Source: Candidatus Lachnoclostridium avicola (GTDB lineage: Bacteria > Bacillota > Clostridia > Lachnospirales > Lachnospiraceae). Taken from it: a stretch of DNA of 64,000 bases. Positions 52,966-62,242 of the stretch are shown one piece after another (position 1 is the stretch's first letter; every line of letters starts with the position of its first letter). The notes under the pieces are model-generated. The model was not told the DNA's origin. It saw only the letters and a program-made list of their open reading frames with translations, and did not search any database. The position numbers were made by a program, and so were the translations under genes. The stretch is taken from NCBI GenBank assembly GCA_019114465.1, contig DXFM01000003.1, positions 62,001 to 126,000 of the forward strand, in the 5' to 3' direction.

Positions 52966-53934
52966 ATGATAAATGAAACCATACTGGCAATCATCATTGC
53001 CTTCGCGGTGAGCGCGATCCTGTGCCCCATTGTGATCCCGTTTCTCCACAAGCTGAAATTCGGACAGCAGGTCCGGGACGACGGGCCCCAGGCCCACTTA
53101 AAAAAGCAGGGAACGCCGACCATGGGAGGTCTGGTAATTCTGACCAGCATTATCGTGACCTCCCTGTTTTATCTGAGAGACTACCCGAAGATCATTCCCA
53201 TCCTCTTCGTCACAGTAGGATTTGGAATCATCGGTTTTTTAGACGACTACATCAAGATCGTGATGAAGCGGTCCGAGGGACTGAACCCCAAGCAGAAACT
53301 GCTGGGGCAGTTTGTGATCACGGGAATTTTCTGCTGGTACCTGATCACTTCCAACGATGTGGGAACGTCCATGCTCATCCCCTTTACGGGAGGCTTTGAC
53401 CATGGATATTTTCTGGATCTGGGATGGCTGTTTGTTCCCTTCCTCTTTTTCGTCACTCTGGGAACAGACAACGGGGTGAATTTTACTGACGGTCTGGACG
53501 GCCTGTGCACCAGCGTCACCATTCTGGTGGCCACCTTCATGACCGTGGTGGCCATCGGGGAGAACACGGGCATCAGCCCCATCACCGGGGCGGTGGTGGG
53601 AAGCCTGCTGGGCTTTCTGCTGTTTAACGTGTATCCCGCGAAAGTGTTTATGGGGGACACCGGTTCCCTGGCTCTGGGCGGATTTGTGGCATCCAGCGCG
53701 TTTATGATGCAGATTCCCCTGTTCATCGCCATTGTGGGGCTGATCTATCTGGTGGAAGTGCTGTCCGTGATCATCCAGGTGACTTACTTTAAAAAGACCG
53801 GGGGAAAACGTATCTTCAAAATGGCCCCCATCCATCATCATTTTGAGCTTTGCGGCTGGTCGGAGACCAGAGTGGTGGCAGTGTTTTCCATCATCACCGC
53901 CATTCTCTGCCTGATCGCTTACTTAGGACTATAG
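52966..53934 (+). CDS. mraY: Phospho-N-acetylmuramoyl-pentapeptide transferase
   Basis: A 322-aa membrane enzyme making lipid I from UDP-MurNAc-pentapeptide and undecaprenyl phosphate. Signatures: QVRDDGPQAHLKKQGTPTMGGL, the Asp motif FLDDYIK, NFTDGLDGLC, FMGDTGSLALGG and the C-terminal MAPIHHHFEL. About 10 helices. RBS AGAGGTG. Complete. Confidence 0.97.
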   Translation: MINETILAIIIAFAVSAILCPIVIPFLHKLKFGQQVRDDGPQAHLKKQGTPTMGGLVILTSIIVTSLFYLRDYPKIIPILFVTVGFGIIGFLDDYIKIVMKRSEGLNPKQKLLGQFVITGIFCWYLITSNDVGTSMLIPFTGGFDHGYFLDLGWLFVPFLFFVTLGTDNGVNFTDGLDGLCTSVTILVATFMTVVAIGENTGISPITGAVVGSLLGFLLFNVYPAKVFMGDTGSLALGGFVASSAFMMQIPLFIAIVGLIYLVEVLSVIIQVTYFKKTGGKRIFKMAPIHHHFELCGWSETRVVAVFSIITAILCLIAYLGL

Positions 53935-53944
53935 GAGGAAGAAG

Positions 53945-55297
53945 ATGAGCCAGAAGGTTATCGTTGCAGGAACAGGAAAAAGCGGGATCGCCGCGGCAAG
54001 GCTGCTTCTCGACATGGGCGGGGAGGTTGTGCTCTATGACAGCAATCCCAGCCTTGACAAGAAGGAGATCCGCGGAAAATTTCAGGAAAAGGACAAGGTG
54101 GAGATCATCCTCGGGGATCTGAAGAGGACGGATCTTCTGGGAGTGGAGCTGTGTGTCATCAGCCCGGGAATTCCCCTGGACGCACCCTTTGTGTCGGTGC
54201 TGGCGGATGTGAAGATTCCCATCTGGAGTGAGATCCAGCTGGCGTATCAGTGCGCCAAGGGGAAGCTGATCGCCATTACGGGAACCAACGGAAAGACCAC
54301 CACCACGGCCCTCACGGGGGAGATTATGAAGTCCTGGTTCAAGGACGTTCATGTGGTGGGAAATATCGGGATTCCCTACACCCAGGAGGCGCTGGCCACA
54401 GAGGATGATTCCGTCACCGTGGCGGAGGTATCCAGCTTCCAGCTGGAGACCATCATGGATTTCCGTCCGGACATCAGCGCCATCTTAAACATTACGCCGG
54501 ACCATTTAAACCGCCACAAGACCATGGAGTGCTACATTGCTGTGAAGGAGAGCATTACCATGAACCAGAGGGAGGAAGATACCTGCGTCTTAAACTATGA
54601 CGATCCGGTGCTCCGGGAGTTCGGACAGCAGAAGGACTTAAAGCCGAAGGTGGTGTTCTTCAGCAGCCGGGAGGAGCTGAAGGAGGGCTATTTCCTGGAT
54701 GGGGACAAGATTATGTACGCCCACGACGGAAAAAAGAAGGAGCTGCTGAATGTTCATGAATTGCAGATCCTGGGACGGCATAATTATGAAAATGTGATGG
54801 CGGCCATAGCCATGGGCGCGGCGGCCGGAGTACCCATGGACCACATTGTGGAGGCGGCAAAGAAGTTCCAGGCGGTGGAGCACCGCATTGAGTTTGTGCT
54901 GGAGCGGGCGGGAGTCAAGTACTACAACGATTCCAAGGGAACCAATCCTGACGCGGCCATCCAGGCGGTGAAGGCCATGCCCGGACCCACCATTCTCATT
55001 GCCGGCGGATATGACAAGGGATCCACCTACGACGAGTGGATCGAGAGCTTTGGCGGCAAGGTGAAGTATCTGGTGCTCATCGGCCAGACCAGGGAGAAGA
55101 TTGCCCAGTGTGCCAGAGAGCACGGGTTCAACGATATTATGTATGCGGAGGACATGGCGGAGGCAGTCCGGGTATGTGCGTCGTACGCGGACAGAGGGGA
55201 CTGCGTTCTTCTGTCTCCCGCCTGCGCCAGCTGGGGCATGTTCAAAGATTATGAGGAGCGCGGACGGATCTTTAAGGAGTGCGTCCGCCAGCTGTAG
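53945..55297 (+). CDS. murD: UDP-N-acetylmuramoylalanine--D-glutamate ligase
   Basis: A 450-aa cytoplasmic Mur ligase. N-terminal nucleotide fold (VIVAGTGKSGIAAARLLLDMGG), ATP loop ITGTNGKTTTTAL (about 114-126), the substrate His in NITPDHLNRHKTME, and the C-terminal NDSKGTNPDAAIQAVKAM with GGYDKGSTYDEW. Spaced 10 bp after mraY with AGGAGG between. Confidence 0.97.
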   Translation: MSQKVIVAGTGKSGIAAARLLLDMGGEVVLYDSNPSLDKKEIRGKFQEKDKVEIILGDLKRTDLLGVELCVISPGIPLDAPFVSVLADVKIPIWSEIQLAYQCAKGKLIAITGTNGKTTTTALTGEIMKSWFKDVHVVGNIGIPYTQEALATEDDSVTVAEVSSFQLETIMDFRPDISAILNITPDHLNRHKTMECYIAVKESITMNQREEDTCVLNYDDPVLREFGQQKDLKPKVVFFSSREELKEGYFLDGDKIMYAHDGKKKELLNVHELQILGRHNYENVMAAIAMGAAAGVPMDHIVEAAKKFQAVEHRIEFVLERAGVKYYNDSKGTNPDAAIQAVKAMPGPTILIAGGYDKGSTYDEWIESFGGKVKYLVLIGQTREKIAQCAREHGFNDIMYAEDMAEAVRVCASYADRGDCVLLSPACASWGMFKDYEERGRIFKECVRQL

Positions 55298-55315
55298 ATA
55301 AAAAGGAGCTAAGAT

Positions 55316-56500
55316 ATGGCAGGAAGGCAGCAGGTGCGGCAGGAAGAAAGAGCGCCGCAGGCACAGCCGAGAAAGAAGAAGAGAGTCCGGAGATTTTACA
55401 ATTACAGTCTGCTGTTTACCGTGATATTTGTGACCGTGTTCGGCCTGGTCATGATTTACAGCGCCAGTTCCTACACGGCTCAGCTGATGTACGGGGATGC
55501 CGGCTATTTTATGAAAAGGCAGGCCTTGATCGCGGCGGGCGGGTTTGTGGTGATGATCATCGTTTCCAAGATCAATTACCATTTTTTCGCCAAATTCGCT
55601 GCCATCTCCTATGTGCTGTCCTATGTGCTGATGATCGCCGTAAGCCTGGTCGGAAGAGTGGTCAACGGCAAGAGACGGTGGCTGGGCATAGGCCCCTTGA
55701 GCTTTCAGCCCACAGAGTTTGTGAAAGTGGCCCTGATCGTCACTCTGGCGGTGGTGATCACCCGCATGGGAGGACATATCAACCGGCTGAAAAATATGGT
55801 GCTGGTGGGAGCCATGGCCCTTCCCCTGGCGGTGCTGGTGGCGGCCAACAACTTAAGTTCCGGCATTATCATCTGCGGAATCGTATTTGTCATGCTGTTT
55901 GTGGCCACCAAGAAGAAGCTGATCTTCGGAGCCTGCGTGGGGGCGGCAGCAGCGGTGTACTGCTTTGCCGGCCAGATCGGCCATGGGCTGGAGGCCATCG
56001 GTCTGCTTCAGAGCTATCAGCTGGAACGGATCAACGTGTGGCTTAACCCGGAGGCCTACGCCCAGGAGGGCGGGTTCCAGGTGCTCCAGGGCCTGTACGC
56101 CATCGGTTCCGGCGGTCTGCTGGGCAAGGGACTGGGGGAGAGCATCCAGAAAATGGGCTTTCTGCCGGAGGCCCAGAACGACATGATATTCTCCATTATC
56201 TGTGAGGAGCTGGGCCTTTTCGGGGCGGTCTCCGTAATATTTATTTTTCTGTTTATGATTTATCAGTTCATGATCATCGCCAACAGCGCGCCGGATCTGT
56301 TCGGAGCTCTTCTGGTGGTGGGGGTCATGGGCCATATTGCCATTCAGGTGATCTTAAATATCGCCGTGGTGACCAACTCCATCCCCAATACGGGAATCAC
56401 CCTTCCCTTCATCAGCTACGGAGGCACGTCGGTGCTGTTCCTCATGGTGGAGATGGGAATTGTGCTGAGCGTTTCCAACCAGATCCGGCTGGAAAAATAG
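55316..56500 (+). CDS. ftsW: SEDS glycosyltransferase FtsW
   Basis: A 394-aa membrane protein with a basic cytoplasmic N-terminus (about 1-35) and about 10 helices. Signatures: VFGLVMIYSASSY, GKRRWLGIGPLSFQPTEFVKVALI, GLLGKGLGESIQKMGFLPEAQNDMIFSIICEELGL, and NTGITLPFISYGGTSVLFLM. It polymerises septal glycan with the partner PBP. It lies 18 bp after murD. Confidence 0.95.
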   Translation: MAGRQQVRQEERAPQAQPRKKKRVRRFYNYSLLFTVIFVTVFGLVMIYSASSYTAQLMYGDAGYFMKRQALIAAGGFVVMIIVSKINYHFFAKFAAISYVLSYVLMIAVSLVGRVVNGKRRWLGIGPLSFQPTEFVKVALIVTLAVVITRMGGHINRLKNMVLVGAMALPLAVLVAANNLSSGIIICGIVFVMLFVATKKKLIFGACVGAAAAVYCFAGQIGHGLEAIGLLQSYQLERINVWLNPEAYAQEGGFQVLQGLYAIGSGGLLGKGLGESIQKMGFLPEAQNDMIFSIICEELGLFGAVSVIFIFLFMIYQFMIIANSAPDLFGALLVVGVMGHIAIQVILNIAVVTNSIPNTGITLPFISYGGTSVLFLMVEMGIVLSVSNQIRLEK

Positions 56501-56622
56501 GCCGGATTGACAGGCTGTTTTCCGATTTCAGAAGGAAAATCCGCACAGGAGATGGCGAAACCTGCACCGGCGAGGGCACTGCCGCATAAGATAAGGTATA
56601 GAAGCGGCAGGAGGCGGCACAG

Positions 56623-57897
56623 GTGTCAGAGATACATATCGGTGGTTTTCGCAGGCTGCAGGGCCGGATTCCCGTTCAGGGATCCAAAAACGGAGTGCTG
56701 CCCATGATGGCAGCTTCCATATTAAGTGATGAGACGACAGTCATTACCAATGTCCCCGCCATACAGGATGTGTTTTGTATGATGGGGATATTGAAGTTTA
56801 TGGGCTGTTCCTGCACCTTAAAAGACGGGGAGCTGACGCTCTGTCCGGCGGGGCTGGACAGGACGGATCTGCCGGAGGAGTACGTGAGGCAGATGCGCTC
56901 CTCCATCGTGCTGCTGGGAGCGGTGCTGGGGCGGTGCGGAAGAGGTTCCACCTGTTATCCCGGGGGCTGTTCCATCGGAAAGAGACCCATAGATTTTCAT
57001 CTTCAGGCTCTCCGCAGTCTGGGGGCGGAAATCCGGGAGGACGGCTGCTGCGTCCAGGCCAGGGCAGGGCGTCTCGCCGGCGGGACCATCCGCCTTCCCT
57101 ATCCCAGTGTGGGAGCCACGGAAAACGCTCTGCTGGCGGCGGCCCTGGCCGACGGCGACACGGTGATTCTGGGGGCTGCCAGGGAGCCGGAGATCGAGGA
57201 ACTGTGCCGGTTTATCAACGCCATGGGCGGGGAAGTCTCAGGAGGCGGCACAGGGAGAATTCGGATCCGGGGAAAGAAAAAGCTTCACGGCTGCCGGTTT
57301 CAGGCGCCGGGAGACCGGATTGTGGCGGGAACCTACCTCATGGCCGCCATGGCGGGCCGGGGGGAAGTGGAGCTGGCGGGAGTGAGGCCGGAGCATTTAA
57401 AAGAAGTGATCCGCACTCTGGAGCGGGCCGGAGCGGTCTTTGACATCTCAGAGACAGCCGTCACCGTCTCCATGGCGGGACGGCCTCTGCCGCTGCAGGT
57501 GGAGACCGGCCCCTATCCCGGCTTTCCCACAGACCTTCAGTCCCCGGTGATGGGTCTGCTCTGCTGTGCCTCCGGCGTGAGCCGGATTCGGGAGACGGTG
57601 TTTGAGGGAAGATATGAGACGGCGGCGGAGCTGGAAAAGCTGGGAGCGTCCGTCACTGTCCGGGAGGGAGAGGCCCTGGTGCGGGGAAGACCGGTTCTGC
57701 GGGGAGGCAGAGCGGGGGCCAGAGATTTGAGAGGCGGGGCAGCCCTGGTGGTCGCCGGTCTGGCGGCGGAGGGAGAAACTGAAATATACGACTGCTTTCA
57801 CATAGAGAGGGGGTACGAGGACATCTGCCGGGATCTGAGACTGGCGGGTGCCGATATCCGATGGCAGAGACAAGAGGCAAAGGAAAAAGAAAACTGA
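56623..57897 (+). CDS. murA: UDP-N-acetylglucosamine 1-carboxyvinyltransferase (MurA)
   Basis: A 424-aa EPSP-synthase-fold enzyme for the first committed step of peptidoglycan synthesis. Starts GTG 56623 after AGGAGG. Substrate motifs QGSKNGVLPMMAAS (about 19-32), RQMRSSIVLLGAVLGR, catalytic C116 in YPGGCSIGKRPIDFHL, and GYPGFPTDLQSP-like GPYPGFPTDLQSPVM. The catalytic Cys predicts fosfomycin-type sensitivity. It occupies the place of murG/murB in the Bacillus cluster and overlaps divIB by 37 bp. A second MurA may exist elsewhere. Confidence 0.93.
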   Translation: MSEIHIGGFRRLQGRIPVQGSKNGVLPMMAASILSDETTVITNVPAIQDVFCMMGILKFMGCSCTLKDGELTLCPAGLDRTDLPEEYVRQMRSSIVLLGAVLGRCGRGSTCYPGGCSIGKRPIDFHLQALRSLGAEIREDGCCVQARAGRLAGGTIRLPYPSVGATENALLAAALADGDTVILGAAREPEIEELCRFINAMGGEVSGGGTGRIRIRGKKKLHGCRFQAPGDRIVAGTYLMAAMAGRGEVELAGVRPEHLKEVIRTLERAGAVFDISETAVTVSMAGRPLPLQVETGPYPGFPTDLQSPVMGLLCCASGVSRIRETVFEGRYETAAELEKLGASVTVREGEALVRGRPVLRGGRAGARDLRGGAALVVAGLAAEGETEIYDCFHIERGYEDICRDLRLAGADIRWQRQEAKEKEN

Positions 57898-58598
57898 AAA
57901 AATGGCTGGCGATACCGGCGGTGATCCTGCTTCTGCTGGCGGCCGCGGCGTTTTCCGTCCGGATCACCGAAGTGACCGTCACGGGAAACAGCCGGGTCAC
58001 CAGTGAGGAGATCACCCGGATCCTGTTTCCCACGGCGAAAGACAGGAACCTGATCTACTGTTATGTGACGGACCGGATGGGAGAGCACAAAACCATTCCC
58101 TATGTGGAGGATTATGACCTGGTATTTGAGAGTCCCACCCATGTGGAAGTGATCGTCTACGAGAAGAGCATTGTGGGCTATCTGCGCTATATGAGCAGCT
58201 ATATGTATTTTGACAAGGACGGAATCATCGTGGACAGCACCAATGAAAGACTGGAGGGGGTGCCGGAGGTGACGGGGCTGGAATTCGGCCACATCGCTCT
58301 CTACGCTCCCCTTCCAGTGGCGGACAAGCAGGTGTTCAATGAGATTCTGAACCTGACCCAGGCCCTCTATGACTACGAGATCCAGGTGGATGAGATCCAC
58401 TTCGGGGCCAGAAGCCAGGTGACGCTGAAAATCGGGGAGATCGACGTGGAGCTGGGCACCAGCGACTCCCTCAACGGAAAAATAGCGGCTCTTCATGACA
58501 CCCTTCCCGTTCTGGAGGGACAGGCGGGAACCCTGTACCTGGATTCCTACGACGAGGCGAACACCAGCAGAACGTACACATTTAAGAAGAAGTCTTAG
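57861..58598 (+). CDS. divIB: Cell division protein DivIB/FtsQ
   Basis: A 245-aa bitopic protein: basic N-terminus (KGKRKLKKW), one helix (LAIPAVILLLLAAAAFSV, about 16-33), POTRA domain (ITEVTVTGNSRVTSEEITRILFP) and FtsQ/DivIB beta domain (PTHVEVIVYEKSIVGYLRY; VTGLEFGHIAL). Start ATG 57861 lies within the end of murA. It bridges FtsL and the septal synthase. Confidence 0.92.
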   Translation: MAETRGKGKRKLKKWLAIPAVILLLLAAAAFSVRITEVTVTGNSRVTSEEITRILFPTAKDRNLIYCYVTDRMGEHKTIPYVEDYDLVFESPTHVEVIVYEKSIVGYLRYMSSYMYFDKDGIIVDSTNERLEGVPEVTGLEFGHIALYAPLPVADKQVFNEILNLTQALYDYEIQVDEIHFGARSQVTLKIGEIDVELGTSDSLNGKIAALHDTLPVLEGQAGTLYLDSYDEANTSRTYTFKKKS

Positions 58599-58645
58599 GA
58601 ATAGAAAAAAATGCAAATTTTGCGGGATTTTTAGGCAATTAGGAG

Positions 58646-58674
58646 TTGATATTTTTTCAAAAATCAAATATAGT
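58646..58674 (+). promoter_or_regulatory. Promoter of ftsZ
   Basis: TTGATA (58646-58651), 17 bp, TATAGT (58669-58674). It predicts a leader of about 155 nt before ftsZ. Confidence 0.82.
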
Positions 58675-58715
58675 ATTAGGAGAACCGCGGAAACTGTGGA
58701 AGATAGTTGACATAA

Positions 58716-58742
58716 CATGGGAATCGAACCCATTCTTTTTTT
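58716..58742 (+). terminator. Small hairpin plus T run in the ftsZ leader
   Basis: ATGGG and CCCAT flank a 7-nt loop (AATCGAA), followed by TTCTTTTTTT. The stem is short (5 bp), so termination would be weak; it resembles a tRNA T arm by chance or descent. It lies inside the ftsZ leader. Confidence 0.45.
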
Positions 58743-58836
58743 CGTGACAGACCGGTTTGAAAGAGATCCGGGTGCTGCGGCAGTGCGGCGCGGACCAGAA
58801 GTATAGAAGCAAAAAGGGTTAAAGGAGGAAACAACC

Positions 58837-60114
58837 TTGTTGGAGATTAAGATAAATGAGACAGAGAATTCAGCCAGAATTATTGTGATCGGTGTAGGCG
58901 GAGCAGGCAATAACGCGGTAAACCGCATGATCGACGAGAACATCGCCGGCGTGGAGTTTATTGGAGTGAATACGGACAAGCAGGCCCTTCAGTTCTGCAA
59001 GGCTCCCACCGCCATGCAGATCGGCGAGAAGCTGACCAAGGGACTGGGAGCAGGCGCCAAGCCGGAGATCGGCGAGAAGGCGGCTGAGGAGAGCTCTGAG
59101 GAGCTGGCCCAGGCCATGAAGGGAGCGGACATGGTGTTCGTCACCTGCGGTATGGGCGGCGGTACCGGAACCGGAGCTGCACCTGTGGTGGCAAAGCTGG
59201 CGAAGGATATGGGAATTCTGACGGTTGGCGTGGTGACGAAGCCTTTCCGCTTTGAGGCGAAGACCCGTATGGCCAACGCTCTCCAGGGAATCGAGCACTT
59301 AAAGGAGAATGTGGATACCCTGATTGTAATCCCCAACGACAAGCTTCTGGAGATCGTGGACAGAAGGACCACCATGCCCGACGCCTTAAAGAAGGCAGAT
59401 GAGGTGCTGCAGCAGGCAGTTCAGGGCATTACGGACCTGATCAACGTGCCCGGTCTGATCAACCTGGATTTCGCGGATGTGCAGACTGTTATGACGGATA
59501 AAGGAATCGCCCACATCGGCATCGGCCACGCAAAGGGTGATGAGAAGGCGAAGGAGGCTGTGGAGCAGGCAGTGTCCAGTCCTCTGCTGGAGACCACCAT
59601 TGAGGGCGCCAGCCACGTGATCATCAACATCTCCGGCGACATCAGCCTGATCGAGGCCAATGAGGCTGCCAGCTACGTGCAGGAGCTGGCGGGAGACGAC
59701 GCCAATATTATTTTCGGAGCCATGTACGACGAAAATGCCCAGGACGAGTGCACCATCACGGTAATCGCCACAGGGCTGACGGATAAAGAGCTGAACACTC
59801 CGGTGGCAAAGGCCATGAAGGACTTCAGCAACCCCTACAAGAAGCAGCCGGCAAAGCAGGCAGCTCCCGCTTCCGAGGCGGCGGCTACAGCCAGCCAGGC
59901 CCGTCCGGCGGGAGGCTATACGGCTCCCACCTACACGGTGCCCAACTACAGAGCCGGTGAGAACGGCGGCGCTTACGGCGCTCCCCAGCAGGGAACCCGT
60001 CCCGCAGGCACGGCAGCTCCCCAGCAGGGAACCCGCCCCGCGTACCGTCCCAACCAGGGCGTTCAGATCAATGTTCCCGACTTCCTGAAGAAGGGCAGAG
60101 ACAACAGAAAGTAA
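58837..60114 (+). CDS. ftsZ: Cell division GTPase FtsZ
   Basis: A 425-aa tubulin homologue forming the Z ring. TTG 58837 is used, 8 nt after AAAGGAGG; a second TTG follows directly. GTP motifs: [13 protein letters not shown] (about 20-32) and [14 protein letters not shown] (about 107-120); T7 loop FADVQTVM. The C-terminal linker has two copies of a [10 protein letters not shown]-type unit and ends in the conserved peptide VPDFLKKG. No ftsA gene precedes it. Own promoter and terminator. Confidence 0.98.
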   Translation: MLEIKINETENSARIIVIGVGGAGNNAVNRMIDENIAGVEFIGVNTDKQALQFCKAPTAMQIGEKLTKGLGAGAKPEIGEKAAEESSEELAQAMKGADMVFVTCGMGGGTGTGAAPVVAKLAKDMGILTVGVVTKPFRFEAKTRMANALQGIEHLKENVDTLIVIPNDKLLEIVDRRTTMPDALKKADEVLQQAVQGITDLINVPGLINLDFADVQTVMTDKGIAHIGIGHAKGDEKAKEAVEQAVSSPLLETTIEGASHVIINISGDISLIEANEAASYVQELAGDDANIIFGAMYDENAQDECTITVIATGLTDKELNTPVAKAMKDFSNPYKKQPAKQAAPASEAAATASQARPAGGYTAPTYTVPNYRAGENGGAYGAPQQGTRPAGTAAPQQGTRPAYRPNQGVQINVPDFLKKGRDNRK

Positions 60115-60134
60115 TCTTAAAGTTCTCCATATGA

Positions 60135-60159
60135 GCAGGTCCCCAGGGGCCTGCTTTTT
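60135..60159 (+). terminator. Terminator of ftsZ
   Basis: GCAGG/CCTGC outer stem with inner CCC/GGG, followed by TTTTT. The space to spoIIGA (60160-60308) shows no gene. Confidence 0.88.
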
Positions 60160-60308
60160 CTTTTCCAGGAAAACTTCCTTTCCCAGGAAATTTCAAAAAC
60201 TTTCCCGGATTTTTTTCCCTTCCGCTGCGTTTTTTGTCTGAAACCTTCCGGCAGCGGTCACATTCCCCCGACTTTTCCCGATGAAAAACAGGAATAGAGG
60301 CAGTCCGT

Positions 60309-60341
60309 TTGACAAATTGCGCCGCAGCTTTCCGCTATAAT
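60309..60341 (+). promoter_or_regulatory. Spo0A-type promoter of spoIIGA-sigE with long spacer
   Basis: TTGACA (60309-60314) and TATAAT (60336-60341), both perfect, are 21 bp apart, too far for normal sigma-A use. The -35 lies in TTTGACAAA, whose complement contains TGTCAAA, one base from the 0A box TGTCGAA. The Bacillus spoIIG promoter has the same design (22-bp spacing with Spo0A bound beside the -35). Confidence 0.75.
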
Positions 60342-60373
60342 GGATCCTATGGACCGGAGGTGAGGCTTTTGCA

Positions 60374-61261
60374 GTGATTTACACCGTGTACATAGATGTG
60401 CTGTTTCTGGTCAACCTGATCATGGATGCCGCCGTCCTCTTTCTGGTGCGCCTCTGTCTGAACCGTCCCGCTCCCTTCCGGCGCCTGCTGCTGGCCGCAG
60501 CCGCGGGATCTGTGTGGGCCTGTCTGGCCACGGCGGCTCAGGCCTGGGACATTTCCGGCCTTTCCGGGATCCAGGCCGCGGCGGGAGGAGTTCTGAAAGC
60601 TTTGGGAGGACTGCCGGGGACGGCCGCCGCAGGGGCGGGGATGGCATGGATCGCCTTCGAGTGGGGAAGTACCGGAGAAAAAAGAGAACGGATCGGGAGG
60701 CTTTTCCGGGAGACGGCAGGGCTGTTTCTGGGGGCCGCCATTCTTGGCGGAGTCTGGAACGGCCTGGAAAATCTGCTGGCCGGACGGGAGGGCCGGCGGC
60801 TCTCTCCGGAATCCCTGTCCCTGGCAGCCTGGGCGGCGATGGGGGCGGGAGCTTTTTTCACCGGCCTGTTTCTGTGGAAGACGGCGCAGGAATGGGTCCG
60901 GAGGAGGAGATACCTGTGCCGGGTGCGGCTCGCCTTCCGGGGGCGGGAGACAGAGACCGCGGCGCTGCTGGATACGGGAAACCGCCTGGTATCCCCGGAC
61001 GGAGGAAGACCGGTCCATGTGCTGGAGTATGAGGTGTGCAGGGAGATCTGTGAGCGGGTGGACGGAGTGATTTACATCCCTTACAGCTGTGTGGGACGGC
61101 AGAGGGGAGTGATTCCGGGGATTACCCTGGACTGGATGGAAATTATACGGGGAGAGGAGCGGACGAAGGTGAACCGGCCCCTGGTGGGGATCGTCCGGCA
61201 GCCGCTTTCGCCGGACGGCAGCTATCATATGCTCCTGAATGAAAAGTCAGAGGGCGAATGA
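60374..61261 (+). CDS. spoIIGA: Sigma-E processing peptidase SpoIIGA
   Basis: A 295-aa protein with an N-terminal membrane domain of about five helices (residues 1-175) and a C-terminal aspartic-protease-like domain with the catalytic motif ALLDTGNRLVSP (about 197-208) and later IPYSCVGRQRGVIPGI. GTG 60374 follows GGAGGTGAGG. It cuts pro-SigE in the mother cell in response to forespore SpoIIR. It is paired with sigE 28 bp downstream. Confidence 0.94.
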   Translation: MIYTVYIDVLFLVNLIMDAAVLFLVRLCLNRPAPFRRLLLAAAAGSVWACLATAAQAWDISGLSGIQAAAGGVLKALGGLPGTAAAGAGMAWIAFEWGSTGEKRERIGRLFRETAGLFLGAAILGGVWNGLENLLAGREGRRLSPESLSLAAWAAMGAGAFFTGLFLWKTAQEWVRRRRYLCRVRLAFRGRETETAALLDTGNRLVSPDGGRPVHVLEYEVCREICERVDGVIYIPYSCVGRQRGVIPGITLDWMEIIRGEERTKVNRPLVGIVRQPLSPDGSYHMLLNEKSEGE

Positions 61262-61289
61262 AAATTCAGGCGGATAGAAGGAGGATAAG

Positions 61290-62030
61290 ATGATCATAAA
61301 GGTTTCGGTGCCGGGACGTTTTCAGTTTAAGGCGGTTCCCAGCTTTAAGACCATGTTTTTACAGAAGCAGGGAGAAATACACTATATCGGGGGAGCGGAT
61401 ATTCTTCCGCCGCCTCTGGACGGGAAGACGGAGGCCCTGATGATAGGAAAGCTGGGGACAGAGGAAGACAAGGAGGCAAAATCCACCCTGATCGAGCACA
61501 ATCTGCGCCTGGTGGTCTACATTGCGAAAAAGTTTGACAATACCAGCGTGGGGGTGGAGGACCTGATCTCCATCGGCACCATCGGCCTGATCAAGGCTAT
61601 CAATACCTTCAACCCGGAGAAAAACATCAAGCTGGCTACCTACGCTTCCAGGTGCATTGAAAATGAAATTCTTATGTACCTGAGAAGAAACAGCAAGACC
61701 AGGCTGGAAGTTTCCATCGACGAGCCCCTGAACGTGGACTGGGACGGCAATGAGCTTCTCCTGTCGGACATTCTGGGAACGGATGAGGATGTGATCTACA
61801 AAGATCTGGAGGACGAGATTGAGAAAAAACTGCTGAACGCCGCCATCAGCCGGTTAAGCCCCAGGGAGCAGAAGATCGTGGAGCTGCGCTTCGGCCTGGG
61901 CGGCGGGGAGGGGGATGAAAAGACCCAGAAGGAGGTGGCGGATCTGCTGGGAATCTCCCAGTCTTATATTTCCAGACTGGAGAAAAAGATTATGAAGCGT
62001 CTGAAAAAAGAGATCGTCCGGTTTGAGTGA
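61290..62030 (+). CDS. sigE: RNA polymerase sporulation sigma factor SigE
   Basis: A 246-aa sigma-70 family factor made as pro-SigE. The pro-sequence (about residues 1-30) ends at the processing region [13 protein letters not shown], which matches the Bacillus site YIGG/SEALPPPL. Region 2: [38 protein letters not shown]; region 4 [43 protein letters not shown]. It should drive spoIIIA and cotJ in this window. sigG, the usual next gene, is absent. Confidence 0.97.
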   Translation: MIIKVSVPGRFQFKAVPSFKTMFLQKQGEIHYIGGADILPPPLDGKTEALMIGKLGTEEDKEAKSTLIEHNLRLVVYIAKKFDNTSVGVEDLISIGTIGLIKAINTFNPEKNIKLATYASRCIENEILMYLRRNSKTRLEVSIDEPLNVDWDGNELLLSDILGTDEDVIYKDLEDEIEKKLLNAAISRLSPREQKIVELRFGLGGGEGDEKTQKEVADLLGISQSYISRLEKKIMKRLKKEIVRFE

Positions 62031-62081
62031 CCGGGGGCAGGAAAAAGGTTTGCTGGACGGGAAAACAGGATTGCTGGGGAG

Positions 62082-62107
62082 AGCCGGGCGTTATGTCCGG
62101 CTTTTTT
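62082..62107 (+). terminator. Terminator of spoIIGA-sigE
   Basis: AGCCGG (62082-62087) and CCGGCT (62097-62102) with a 9-nt loop, followed by TTTTTT. Confidence 0.82.
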
Positions 62108-62165
62108 CAACAGTTGGGACTTTTTTTGATTTTCACTGACAAAAGGAGAAAAAATATCCTTCTTA

Positions 62166-62194
62166 TAGACAATATCACCAAAATCACGTATAAT
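62166..62194 (+). promoter_or_regulatory. Promoter of the transketolase genes
   Basis: TAGACA (62166-62171), 17 bp, TATAAT (62189-62194), 49 bp before the start codon. Confidence 0.82.
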
Positions 62195-62242
62195 GAAGGG
62201 GAATCGGCAAAGAACTAATTTCATAAGAAGAAGGGAATCAGT

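Noticed and set aside
58707-58712. TTGACA as an additional ftsZ -35 element
   Set aside because: No -10 hexamer lies 16-19 bp downstream; that stretch is the hairpin loop and T run.
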